Made by a program: the position numbers and the translations under genes. This document shows, one piece after another, positions 44,201 to 55,610 of a stretch of 64,000 nt of DNA. The stretch comes from Paraphaeosphaeria minitans (Eukaryota; Ascomycota; Dothideomycetes; Pleosporales; Didymosphaeriaceae), in NCBI GenBank assembly GCA_015832175.1, contig WJXW01000001.1, positions 1,798,001-1,862,000 of the forward strand, in the 5' to 3' direction. Below the pieces are notes generated by a model. That model searched no databases, was not told the DNA's origin, and saw only the letters and a program-made list of their open reading frames with translations. Within the stretch, counting starts at the first letter, position 1. Every line of letters starts with the position of its first letter.

Positions 44201-47200
44201 AACCTCCGCCGCCCGAGCCCGAGCCGGTGTTTGTGGAAGCTGCAGAGATCCAAGAAGCCGATGCCATTGAAGAACCTCAGGCACCAGAAGAAGATGAATG
44301 GGGCACTCCATCTTGGGGCAAGAAGATGGACAAGAACAAGAACGATCCTCTCGATGTCACCGACGAATTTGCTTCTGGTCATATTCAGAAGCCGGATGAA
44401 GAAGATCCCTGGGGCAGCGCTCATTTCAACATCGGCAAGAAGACTAAGAAGGGGAAAAAGGGCACCGTAGGGGGGTTTTCCTCCGTACCAACACCGTCTG
44501 ATGAGGTCGATCTTCTCGGAGAACCTGAACTGCCTCCGATGAAAGAGATCGAAGCGCCCCCGGCAGAGGACAAGATTGAAGATGATGGGTGGGGCTTCGG
44601 GACTTCCTCGTCCAAGAAGAAAAATAAGAAGGGCGAAGAAGACGGCGGCAAGCTCAGCAAGACGACTACCAAGGACTCGGCCTCCAGATCTGCCAAAGAC
44701 ACATTCGAGGACCTCATCAACCTGGAGGAACCACCGAAAGAGGACGAGCCGCCTGCGCCAGAGCCTTTGAAGAAACACGTTTGGGTTGATTACGTGCCGT
44801 CGCCGCCTCCCAAGAGCGAAACCGGCACAGCCAAGAAGAAACGTTTGGCGAAGGAGAAGAAGGAGAAGGAGAAGTGGGATGCCGAGCAGCAAGCGATCGT
44901 CGACCGCGAAGAAAGGGAGGCCGCGGAAGTCGCAGAAAAGGCACAAGCCGAAGCTGCGGAAGCTGAGGCTGAGAAGCTGCGACTGGAGGCTGAGGACGCG
45001 GAGAAGGCACGCATCGAAGCTGAGGACGCGGAGAAGGCACGCATTGAAGCTGAGGAAGCCGAGAAAACTAGAATCGAAGCTGAAGAAGCGGCGGAGAAGG
45101 CGCGACTTGAAGCTGAAGCGGCGGAAAAGGCTAAGAAGGAGAACTCTTCTGGCTGGGGAGCTTCCATCTGGGGGTCTTCAAAGAAAAAAGAGAACTCGAA
45201 GCAGAAGAAGGAGCGTGAGGCGAAGGAAAAGAAAGAGCGCGAGGAGAAGGAGAGGCTCGAGCGTGAGGAGAAGGAACGTGCTGAGAGAGAGGAGCAAGAG
45301 CGTATCCAGCGGGAGGCCGCAGAAATAGAGCAACTCCGAATTGAAGCAGAGGAGGCTGAAAAGGCACGGGTCGAAGCAGAAGAGGCTGAAAAGGCACGGG
45401 TCGAAGCAGAAGAGGCTGAAAAGGCGCGGATCGAAGCTGAAGAGGCTGAAAAGGCACGGATCGAAGCCGAAGAGACTGAAAAGGCTAAGACAGAAGCCGA
45501 GGCAAGTTCTGGTTGGGGCGCTTCTATATGGGGGTCGTCGAAGAAAAAGGAGACGGCAAAGCAGAGGAAGGAACGCGAAGCTCGCGAGAAAAGGGAGTGT
45601 GAAGAGCAAGAGCGTCTGGATCGCGAGGCCAAGGAAGCGGCGGAAGCGGCGGAAGCGGCGGAAGCCGCAGAATCCGCAGAAGCAGAGCGACTCCGAATCG
45701 AAGCAGAGGAGGCTAAAGATCAGCAAGAGGCGGCAGAGGCTGAGGCTGCCCGGTTAGCTGAGGAGAAAGCGGCTCTTGAGGCTTCGTCTTCGAAGAAGGA
45801 CAAGAAAAAAAGGAAGAAGGGTGCTGTCGTCGAAGAAGTCCCGCCGCCGCCTCCTGCTCCTGCGATTGACGATGACCTTGTCGATATTGTCAAGGACGTC
45901 CCCGCAGAAGACCTGCTCGCTGAGCTCGAAAAGGAAGACACCAAGAAAGAAGAGTCAGGCGGAGGTTGGGGTAGCGCGTGGGGAATCTCTCTGCGCAAGA
46001 CGAAGAAGCCCGAGCCGAAGCCTGAACCCACATGGGACGATTTTATGGTCGATGAGTCGGCTCCCGCCCCTGTCGACGAAGAGCCGAACCCGCCAGAGCC
46101 TGTTCCGGAACCTGAACCGGAGAAGAAGTCATCCAAGCTCAAGAAATCCAAGAAGGGCGATCTGCTCAAGAGCTCGTCAAAGAGCAAGTCGAGGGCTGTG
46201 GAGCCTGAGCCCGCGCCAGACGTTGAACCCGAACCCGAGCCAGTGTTCGAAGACGCTCTGGACGATATCGCACCTCCTCAGCCGCCGGTTATTGAGGTCG
46301 AGGAACCGACGCCTAAAAAATCCTCCAAATTGAAGAAGGGTGAGAAGGTCTCGTCTAAATCTTCCAGGTCAAAGAAGGACAAGTCACCTCCTCGGGAGAT
46401 TCCCGACCCAGAGCCCTTCGAAGAGCCTCCGAAGATCACTACGCCCGTGCCCGGAGGCTTTCCCATGGATGATGAGATGGATCTGATTGATTTGGGCATG
46501 GCGCCGCCACCTCCTGCAGAACCTGAGCCCGAGCCTGAGCCTGAGCCCGAGCCCGAGCCCGAGCCCGTCGTAGTCGAGAAAAAGTCCAAGACAAAGAAGG
46601 GGAAGAGTAGCAAGAGTAGGACGATTGTTCCTGAGCCTAAACCCGAGCCTGAAGTCGAGGCGCCGCCGCCGCCGGTTGACGACTTCATGGACGACCTGCT
46701 ATACGATGAACCTGCACCAGTGGTCGATGAAGCTCCGCCAGCTCCGCCCACACCACCACCCGAGCCTGAAGTCAAGCCTGGCTCAGCGAAGAAGGAGCGC
46801 GCGAAGGTCGTCCGCAAAGGGGGTTCCAATTCTTGGGGCCTCTGGACGACTGCTGCTGGTGCCGCTGTTGCGTCGTCTTCGAAAGCCAAGGCATCCAAGA
46901 GACAGTCTACCGACGATGGCAGCAGCGCCGCTGCGCCTGCACGACCCAACGTGTCCCGCTCCAAATCCGCTCGTGTTTCGTCTTCGCGCGATAAGGATGT
47001 GATGTCTAGATCATCGGGCTCAGACAAGATGAGCAAGACACCATCACGCTCCAAATCCACCCGCGCCTCCACTGGTCTTGCTTCGATGTTCGGAGTGGGT
47101 CCCCCACCATCGAGTCGCAGCAAGCGTCGCGGTTCAGCCACACCCCGCACAGTGTCCAGGCAGCCATCATTCAGCCAGGACGCCGCGATGATGTCGCCTC

Positions 47201-48981
47201 CACAGACAGACACGGACGCGAAAGTTGCCTCCAAGGCGGCCAAGGTAATGGGCATGCGAGGGTCGGTCAGCAGGCGGTCCAGCACTAGGCAAAAGGGCAA
47301 GTCTAGAGGTAAGCAGATCGCCCCCAACCGGTGGCGCGTGCGTAAGCGGAGAAGTTGAGCTAACCACATTGGCGCAGCTCCCCCGGACCCGTATGCCATA
47401 GACGACGATCACGATATCGACATGGGGCTCGACGATGGGGCCCCGCCTTCATCCTCACCAATCCAGCCCAAATCGCGCCGCAAGTCCAAGCACGACTCGG
47501 CGTCGCCCGTGGAAGAGCTGTACACGGCTCCACCAAGCGCCGAGGACCCTGTTGACATCGACCCGATGGATGTCGAGCCAGCCCCCGCTGAGCCAACCCG
47601 CCGTGAACGACACCGTCGTGAGCGTGGCAACTCCAGCGCCCGCGATACCATCGCAGCAGCGACAGCCGGTGCAGCCGCTGCTACTGGACTAATGAGCATG
47701 TTTGGCCTGGGCAAAAAGAAAGACAAGGCTGCGCCGCCCGAGGACGACCGCCGCGAGCGCCGCAAGGCTGCTTACGAGACAGAAGACGAGCGGAGACGGC
47801 GCAAGCGGTCCTCTGCGCGCGAAGCACCCAACGACGACGAAGCAAAACGATTGCGCCACGAGCGCCGCAGCGTTCGTCGCTCTTCGCGCATGCCTGATGG
47901 CGATGTAGAAGGCGGTGCCGAGCCCGGTGACGGCGCCAACGGCAGCACCGATGTCGACCCCGAGCGCGAGGCCAGACGCACCGAGCGCCGGGCAAAGCGA
48001 CAAGCCGAGAAGGGGCTACGTCGTGCGGAGCTCGAGGAGATCGAGGGAAAGACGGAGCGTCGCCGTGAGCGCGAGCGCGATCGCGACAACGAGCGCTCCG
48101 CCCTCGCGGAGAAGAAGGCCCGCCAGATGGCCGAGCTGGAGCGCCGCAACAAGGAGGCCGAGGAGCAGCTGCGCCGCATGCACGAGAAGGAGGGGCGTCG
48201 AGCCGGTCGGGACCGGGATTCCCACAAGGCAGCACCCGAAGACCGCGAGCACCGCTCTTCCCGTCGCAAGGACAAGGACAAGGACCGCGAGCGCTCCACC
48301 CGCCCAGACAACGAGCGCCGCAAAACCCACGTCGACGGCGAGGACCCGGAAGAACGCCGTCGCCGCCGCGAAGAACGTCGCGCCATGCGCCGCAACTCGG
48401 AGTACCCCTCCGCTACCCCCAACGGCGGGCCTATCACAGACTACTTCGACACGCGCAACGCCTCGCGGCACCGCAGCGCCCGCCGCGAGGATCACGAAAA
48501 CATGCCCTACATGCCATCCAAAGGCGGCGACAAGACGTCCAGCTGGGTCGACAGCCTGTCCAACGAGCCGCCGCTACCGCCACCCTTGGCGGAAACGGTG
48601 TTTGATCCGCCGCCTGGTGCGCGGGGGGTCGATGGGCTAGGCGACGAGGAGTCTCCGAGTGCAGATGAGGAGATCAGGATGCGAATTCGACATCCGAAGC
48701 GCTCGAGTCGGAGGGAGAAGGAGGAGAAGGAGAGAGAAGTGAGGGAGAGGGAGAGGGTGAAGGATAAGGGGCATAGGCGGCGGAGTCATTATGATGGTAC
48801 AAGGGACGACGGGGAGGTGGATGTAGACCGCGAGAGGAGGTCGAGGAGGGAGGAGAGGCGCAAGACGCATGGCGAGGCGGGGTACGCGGATGTGCCTGTG
48901 AGGACGTGGGATGGGAGACCGGCAGTGGACGGCGCGGCAGGGCAGGGGAAGAGGGGGAGTTGGTTCAAGAAGATTTTCTGA
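41275..48981 (+). CDS. giant WG-repeat, Lys/Glu/Pro-rich protein, function unknown
   Basis: Exons 41275..41577, 41720..42583, 42646..47308 and 47378..48981 give about 2,477 residues in one frame; intron borders are GTATGG, GTACGT and GTAAGC donors with CAG acceptors. After a 280-residue N-terminus (SYDDTIADLPPDYTCTDALA), a module repeats: acidic DDxWG or DEWG, then TTKKKGKKG-type lysine block, then a Pro/Glu linker such as EEPPPPPEPEP. I count about 26 Trp-Gly dipeptides. Residues about 1108-1435 are a charged helix of 10-residue RIEAEEAEKA units, interrupted twice by SGWGASIWGSSKKKE. Near 1700-1780 come more KSSKLKKGEK/PEPEPE units, then Ser-rich sequence. The last 500 residues are Arg/Glu-rich and end GKRGSWFKKIF. 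I recognise no catalytic domain. Exon 1-2 joining is the least certain. Confidence 0.7.
44985..45490 (+). repeat. in-frame 30-bp coding minisatellite (two blocks)
   Basis: Within the giant gene a 30-bp unit encoding ten residues (RIEAEEAEKA and variants) repeats in two blocks, about 44985-45115 and 45342-45490. Neighbouring copies in the second block are nearly identical at the DNA level, so the number of units probably varies between strains. Confidence 0.9.
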
Positions 48982-49194
48982 ACCTCGGATTGGGGCTCGG
49001 GACTAGGTGTGGGTGTGGGTGGGGTTGGGATGACTTTGATGACATGTGGGATGACTTTTGGGTATGCTGCATTGCGACGGCGTTATACCCCCCTGCTTTG
49101 GTCGGCGCGGCGACGCTTTGCGTTGTTTTGAGTATTGCTAATATCCCTCTCTTCTGGTTGTATACGCGTGCGTTGTGCGTTGGGTGGCCAGTGT

Positions 49195-49236
<42 letters not shown>
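49195..49236. repeat. TG dinucleotide repeat
   Basis: About twenty TG units with one interruption near the start. Confidence 0.95.
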
Positions 49237-49239
<3 letters not shown>

Positions 49240-49441
49240 GTAGATACCCAATACATGTGTGTAGATGTCCGTTTACAAGTGCTGGGCTGTGCTTGGATGG
49301 CGTTTTTCTGTACCTATAATAACGGTAAACGGGCAGGTTTTTAAATTTTCTGCCTCGGAGCTGCTGGAAAGTGGTAAGACTACGTTCTTTCACTCGAACG
49401 CCATAATTTTTTTTTTAAAGACAGGGAGGAAGAAGGTTTTC

Positions 49442-49487
49442 AAAAAAAAAAAAAAAAAAAAAAAAAAAAGAAAAAAAAAAGAAAAAA
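49442..49487. repeat. long A tract with two G interruptions
   Basis: 28 consecutive A, then G, ten A, G and seven A. A run like this may be a retroposed poly(A) tail or slippage; no matching retroelement or target-site duplication was recognised. Confidence 0.95.
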
Positions 49488-49860
49488 ACGCATCTCTTCC
49501 TCGTTGATGGGATCTGCGGTCGCCTGTCAGGTGTTGTGGGCTTGCTTGACTTAAGGTAGGTAGTCTAAGTGTAGGTAGGTAGGTAAGAGCTAAGTAACTA
49601 AAGAAAGAAAAAGAAAAAAAATTAAAAAATTAAAAAAACTAAAAGATAAATAAATAAAATTAACTTTCCAATATCAATTTTGTGGCATTTGCCATCGTGT
49701 TTTGCAATAGGCTTCGATTGAGGGGGGGGGGAGGGGGTTTCACCATTGTAAACCCATCGACGCTGTTCGTCCCGGGAAAGCGAGACTATGGAGAATTTGA
49801 GGCTTCGGCGAGGGGTTTCTGCTTTATACAACTAGAGTGTTCAATGCGTTGGAAGGGCTG

Positions 49861-49965
49861 GGAAGGGGGGGGGTTTGGGGGTTTGGGGGTTGGCTGTGTT
49901 TGTGTGTTGGGGTTTGGGCGGTTGGGATTGGGATTGGGAGAGGGAGAGGGAGGGGAGGGGAATGG
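49861..49965 (+). repeat. G-rich tract with G-quadruplex potential
   Basis: Runs of nine, five and five G separated by TTT (TTTGGGGG units), then GGGG, GGG and further GGG/GGGA runs. The plus strand satisfies the usual four-run quadruplex pattern several times. A smaller run (nine G, A, five G) lies at about 49722. Confidence 0.85.
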
Positions 49966-50036
49966 AGAAGGAACGCTGGAACGGTTGGTGTTGAGGATCG
50001 CTACTATCTCTGGGAGATGGGATGTTTGGGTAGGTA

Positions 50037-50073
50037 TACCTTACCTTACCTTACCTTACCTTACCTTACCTTG
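50037..50073. repeat. TTACC pentanucleotide repeat
   Basis: About seven perfect copies of TTACC. Confidence 0.95.
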
Positions 50074-50400
50074 GAGTCTCGCGTTTGCTGCGAGCCGTAG
50101 GTACTACATCCTTTCCCGACGCGAGCAGAGACTGAAAAATGAAATAAACAAAATAACAGTAGCTTTTCACGTGTCGTTTGCGGCTGCGTCGGAGGACTGC
50201 TTCGCGGGGTATGCTACCTACAGCAACGACAGGATCAATGTGTTTTGCATCAGCTGTGCTGGGGGCTTGAACCGGAGGGGGGGACATCGACATCTGGAGC
50301 TGCGAATCGTAGTTGCGTTTGCCGAGGCTATGGCGTACCTTTTTCGACAGATCAAGGTGGCGATGTGTAGTATCTCCAAAGACTGAAAGTAGTGTTCGGG

Positions 50401-53400
50401 AGGGTAAGAGTATAAACTCCGCATCATGGAAGCGAGTGAGATTGATCCTCACCGCGCCCAGGAGGGCTGCTCGACCGGCCGGGGGGTAGAAATCCGGCTT
50501 CTTGCCTGCGTTCATGCTCCACTTCCACTTTACCACCCCCTCTGGAGTGATTAAAAATCATGTGTGTCAGAAGGAATGTGTTCCGTTGCTGCGGTCCATT
50601 TCTGGCAGTTCAAAAAGGAGGTAGACAAGGTCGATGGGCGATCGAACCTTTTGGGGATGGAAACGTGGTGATGGAGAGCATCGACAGAACTTCATTAAGC
50701 TAGGGGTATCTGGGGCAGGGGACATATTGATACTCCTGTCTTTCTTAGACTTGTTCTTTTTCTCTCTACCAACAACCTCTGAGATGACTGAAAGATTAGA
50801 CCCACCATAGGATGGTGTTTCGCTGCTGTTTTTATCTGATACTGAGGAGGGGATAAAAAAGGAGGTGATTATGCATTGATGGGCGGCTGACCTCCGTGAG
50901 CGAGGGACGTGTGGGAGAGCGGTGGTGATTTACATTATCAAACCAGGATGACGTTGCTTAACGAGGGTATAAAACCATTCTTCTGCTCTGAATTCGTTTT
51001 ACACTCTGCTAACTCCTCCAGAGTGGCTGAAAGTGGAACGCTCAACGATTGATGGTGTTTCGCTGCTGTTGGTCCTCGCTAGAAAACTAAAAGTGCACTT
51101 CTGACAACTGCATGGGCGATCGCCTGCCGTGGGCCCTTGAGGTGGGAAGTCTCTAGTCCGGTAGTGGTGGTTTTCATCAAGTCGATGTGTCGCATAGGGA
51201 GAGCAATAGTACAAAGTTTGCCTTCTTCCACAAGTTTATTCTGTACCAATCTTCCCTCCTTTGAAGGTTTAGAAAGGTGATGGGGGCACAATCTCTTAGT
51301 ACTTCTTTGCTGTTGTCTGTTCGGGAAACAATAACAGCGATTACATGATCATGGGTAGCTGCGTGGAGCAAGGTGGTGAGTAACACCGTTTCTAGACGGC
51401 GATGAAGATGAAGTGACACTTGGCGAGACAGAAATGGCTCCGTTCTCCCTGGATGCTTTGTTCACACTGTTTCATTCCTACAAGAGGGACTAAAAAAAGC
51501 GCCCCAAGCCTGTCATGTTTCGTTGCCCTAGCTACAGCTTAAGAAATAACATCGCACGTGTGGAAACGATATCTGAAAAGATGTAGGTGATCACAACCGT
51601 TTGACGGAGAAAGCGGGATCCCACGCGGGATAAAACCCTGCCTTCTACCATGTGGACGCTCTGCAATCTACTTTACTCCTCTTAGGTGACTGAAAGCGTG
51701 CCGTCTTAGGCTGTATATAGTAACAAATGGCCACCTCGCTTCCTACCTCATTTCTCCACACATCCGCCAATTTTGGGCAAAGCTAAAAGCTGCACAACGA
51801 ACTGTCTATGTGTTCTTCGTGAGAGATTCAGAAGCGGTTAAAAACTCTTGTGGCAGGGCTTCCTGAGCGTCCTCGCTTGAGCTAGAAAGACGGTCGCGTG
51901 CCCCTTCGAGGGATATTGTGAGGTTTGAAAGCCCTTCATCTGTCTTTCTAATGGGCTTGTATTGGTATTCGTCGTTAATTGTATATGATTACATCACTGA
52001 ACTAACCCCCGCATCCTTAGTAGGCTGGTTAAGCCAAATTATGAAATTCCTTATGCTGCTTCTCTCCTACTTCTCTCCGTTACACTTTTAATCTCTTCTT
52101 GCAATAATAAAACTCCAGCGTTCGTATTCTGAAAGGTTCGTTTTAGGCTGGAAGAATTTCAAAGTGAGCTCATGTGTTTCGCTGCCGGCACTAAAAATAC
52201 ATTCCTTTTCACTTGATGAGCGCTGCAAGGCTCTAGAGTGCTCCACCCATGCATAACGTTGAGAAACCGTTGCCATTCATAAATACATTTAAGTGACGTT
52301 GTCAACTCCTCCATTCGTGCATTGCTCAGCTCACAGGTCTGGAAAAAAAGTTGAGACAATTGAGACAAGTACGAAAGTTTAGAGCTACCACTCCTGTCTC
52401 TCTTAATTTTCCTCACCGCATTTCTACAGTCACGCTATGCAGCACTGAAGAAAAAGGGAAAACGAGATCTCATGTGCCTGTATTGAAACTAGAAATTCTA
52501 TGATTATCAATGCATGTGTATACGTGTTGACACGAAAACAATACCAGAATGAACACCTCGCTCCCGGGACTTTCGAAACCTCGCCACATGAATTCCACCA
52601 TCATAAGCCCTAACAGACATCCTTGGGTACAAATAATACTTTGCATCATTCCACTCACGCCATACCCAGCTCGCAGCATTCAAAAAAGAGATCATACGAG
52701 CGAGAAGTCTCAACCCCACCTCCCCTCCTCTTCCTTACACCCCTCGAACTTCTCCAGCTGTGACAGAAAGCGTTAAAACAAGAAGGAGTGTTCCGCAATA
52801 GATGTGGCAGCTATCGAGGCAGAAATCACAACGTATACGTGATTATGGGTCTCGCCGTTCGCACTAAAGAGAGACACCATGGAGAGACATCTGTGCTGTG
52901 GTTCTGCCGACGCGCAACCCTTCTTCCTTCATAGCTGAATACCATCGATGATATAACCGCCTCCCTCGCGCTTCAAAATTCAAGCTTCGAGTCGGGGTAG
53001 GACAGTCGGAGTATAAAACACACATCCTTGCCTCCTCCCTTTGCCCTTTACGCTTCCACACACTTTTTTTTTTTCAGGGGAATGAAAATTGACACTATTC
53101 CAGACTTATGTCTGTCCTTTCTGGATCCCGAAAGAAAAAATCGAAGCAGTTAAGAGCTATGAGCGATATGTGTGTTCCGCCTGCGTCTGAAAAAAATTGT
53201 GACTGTATCTGTACATGGACGGGCGTCGCTGGGATCGAAATCATGCATATGACCGGTCTATGTCGGTCCGCCCGGTCGCGATGTGCGACATGTTATATTT
53301 TCTGGGTCGGACGGGTCATGAAAGTCGCACTTGTCCATGGTCGGCAGTAATGTCGTGGTGATGGATCTCACCATGCATGACCGCTAAAGATCTAACCTTC

Positions 53401-53500
53401 GTGTCATTTTCGGGTGTAGGTAGTCCTTTTTGTTGCTTTCCTTCCTTTCTCTCGTCACACTTGCTTCGCTACTTTTTTCAGTACTGAAGTGCTCGTCGCT
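50401..53500. repeat. diverged tandem array, period about 215-240 bp, no coding potential
   Basis: A 3-kb gene-free tract. The 20-mer GATGGTGTTTCGCTGCTGTT occurs exactly at 50811-50830 and 51051-51070 (240 bp apart). Related cores are at 50578 (TGTTCCGTTGCTG), about 51303, 51515 (CATGTTTCGTTGCC), about 51733, 52174 (GTGTTTCGCTGC), 52788 and 53172. In the better units the order is: TATAAAA-like box (50968, 51631, 53012), then CTTCTGC-like text, a pyrimidine tract ending in YAG about 50 nt later, a few bases, CTGAAAG (50788, 51027, 51688), about 20 nt, the TTTCGCTGC core, and an ACTAAAAG-like element. Spacing drifts in later copies. Either an old satellite or a series of small transcription units; nothing resembles tRNA, 5S rRNA or known snRNAs. 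Boundaries are approximate. Confidence 0.6.
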
Positions 53501-53933
53501 GCATGTGAAGATCGTGATGACGTGGAAAAGGCACCTCTGCTTGCGCTCGAATTCACACGCAGAATCACTCATGCGCGCCCTGTTTTACGCAGTAATTTGG
53601 GCGTGCGCGAGTCGTTCTTGAATACACTGAAGAGGAACATCACCATGTCGCATCCGGTTCTCAAGCCCTTTATATTAAAAGAAACCGTTCATTTTGTTAT
53701 GACTTTTGAGTTACGCACCACTAATTTTAGGACACTTCTCGTTTTTGCACTTTCATCCTCAGTCTAGCCTGCAAATCGCACGCCCCACACGCTCATATTT
53801 CCGTTCCGGCCACGAAACCGTTCATAATCGCACCCATATTCATTTTCTCAACGACGAAGACGACGGCGACGACGACAACGCGTGGGAACGGTCCATGGTC
53901 TGTCTGCGTCGACAGCCATGACACGCTCCCCGC
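53501..53933. other. end of the array and 3' flank of the F-box gene
   Basis: AT-richer sequence grading into the 3' untranslated region of the minus-strand F-box gene (stop at 53934). No gene seen. Confidence 0.45.
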
Positions 53934-55610
53934 TCACCCGTCCTCATCCATCCTACCCTTCGTCTTCTCCTCGGGCTCGACGGCCCAAAAGATGAACGGA
54001 CCGCCGAACTCGTTGCCATATTCGGTGCGCTCATGCTCCTGCTCTGGTTAGCATGCATGTCGCATAATTTCGTCCCCAGCCAGAATCCTCGTCGCCAATC
54101 CGAACGCCACTGAGTAGGTAGGGATGACTTACCGAAGCGTACCACCACCGCCCTACGATGATCTTCCCACCCGGCAGCACTAAGCCCTCGTACGCGCAGA
54201 GATTCCCATCTCGAACGTGCTTGAGATCGTCCTCGAAGTGCTTCATCATGGTGAAGCGCTGCCAGCCCGGTATTCCAGCCTGCGGCGGGAGAGGGTTGAG
54301 CCAGCCGGACACGTTGTAGTGTTCTTCGAAGTCATCACCGTCGCCCTCGAAGCGGAATGAGTCGTAGGAGACGGGCGCAGATTCCTGGCTGTGCCTGTGA
54401 GGGGGGTGGCATGTTAGTCAAAAGCGTTGCAGGCCACGAAAAGCGGTGGGAGACTCACTGTGCACGCGCCTGCGACGGCAGGGCCGGGCGGAGCGAGTGC
54501 AGATGGTTCTCGAAGATTTGGGGCCAGTGGAGCTTGCTCAGGTTCGCCGAGAAATCGAGGTAGAGAGACTGAATGTGGGTGTTAGCTGAAGCCATGTGAA
54601 TGATGCATGTATACTGGCCTGGATGTTTCCCTCGTCGATGTGCAGATCGTTCAGCATCTGTCCGCTAAACCTGTCTTGGCGAATCATTCTCCTGAAGTGC
54701 GTGAAGTCAAAGTCCCTGAGGTAGGCATACGTCCCCAAAAAGTTATTGCCCAGCGCATGGCTGCCCGGCTTCAACGCTCCGTCCCAAGCTGACGGCTGCT
54801 CCGAGATATCCAGCTCATGCAGAGCGTCGTGGAAATCTGATGCCTCCGACATCGTCATATAGTACCTGAAGAAGTTGAGGCACTGCAGGAACCAGTCCAG
54901 CTTCACGGTGTTGTTCTGATGACCGACGTACAGCGGCTCGTCAATTGCAGGAGAATAGACGGCCCGCTGAGCATCGTCCATCGCGAACCAGGCACCTGGC
55001 TGGATGGTATCGCCAAGAAGGAAGTGCGTAGCCATGATACGAATAGCCGTAAGCGACTCGTTGACGGCATAGTTCTCGTACAACTCCGGGGGCGGAGGGC
55101 GACGGCCACCCAAGAGAAGCCTCGAGTCTCGGACGAACTCTTTCAGACGGAGCATATTCGGACAGTTGGGGCCGACGCCAGTCTGGACACCCGTGAATGA
55201 CTGGTTGATCAGATCGGTCAAGATCCTTATGATGATCTTCTCCTTGTAAGTGTGACCACGCACGAACTGGAAATATCTCATGGTCTTCATGTTGACGAAG
55301 CGCCTCAGCCAGCGACATCGCTCAATGTAGATGGCCCGCAGCATCGCGTTGGTCATGTTCGGCGGCAGGGCGAAGTCTTTGCAGAACTTGGCCCTCCAGA
55401 AAGAGTTGTTGTCACCGATGATGGCATTGGATGTCGACTTGCAGATGGCATTGAAGTTGGCAATGTCCTTGTGATCATCGAGATGGGAGGCAATCTCTTT
55501 GTTGAGCTGCGAACCGTCAGTGCTGGTGGTGCTGCATCAGCCGTTCAAAAACGTACCTCGATCGGGAGCTTGTTGAATGCCCCATTCTGTGAAGGTGTAC
55601 CTCCGCCCAT
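53934..55610 (-). CDS. F-box-like protein
   Basis: Exons 55610..55557, 55506..54619, 54568..54459, 54394..54133 and 54038..53934 give 472 residues. The N-terminus reads FNKLPIE joined by splicing to LNKEIASHLDDHKDIANFNAICKS, then NNSFWRAKF: an F-box-type start (Leu-Pro-x-Glu-Leu and a Leu/Ile-rich helix pair), the part that would bind Skp1 in an SCF ubiquitin ligase. The rest lacks clear repeats (no WD40 or LRR); it is an alpha-rich domain with CRWLRRFVNMKTMRYFQFV and a C-terminal part that looks beta-rich (SYDSFRFEGDGDDFEEHYNVSGW, GKIIVGRWWYAS, FGGPFIFWAVE). Intron 2 (54618..54569, 50 nt) seems to use a GC donor (CAG/GCCAGT), since a GT donor 4 nt further breaks the frame; it has a GCTAAC branch site. 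The last acceptor has a choice 3 nt apart. Confidence 0.75.
54569..54618 (-). other. probable second GC-AG intron
   Basis: Phase-0 joining of GNIQ to SLYLDFSANLSKLHW needs splicing before GCCAGT and after CATTCAG; a GCTAAC branch site lies 17 nt before the acceptor. The donor context is weaker than GCAAGT, so this call is less certain than the one in the kinase gene. Confidence 0.6.

Larger units (their letters stand above)
48982..50400. other. intergenic region with homopolymer, TG, G-rich and TTACC tracts
   Basis: No gene supported. It holds the giant gene's 3' flank and several simple repeats listed separately. Translations across this stretch are repeat-driven. Confidence 0.5.

Noticed and set aside
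43345..44946. 533-codon minus-strand open frame inside the giant gene
   Set aside because: Leu/Phe/Arg-rich translation produced by the complement of repetitive Lys/Glu/Pro codons; no start context, no motif, and the plus-strand frame is continuous with clean splicing.
46278..47399. 373-codon minus-strand open frame, Ser/Gly-rich
   Set aside because: Mirror of Pro/Glu and Ser codon repeats in the giant gene; no domain and no independent evidence.
49442..49487. A tract as the tail of a retroposed gene copy
   Set aside because: No intron-free gene copy upstream and no target-site duplication recognised; slippage is simpler.
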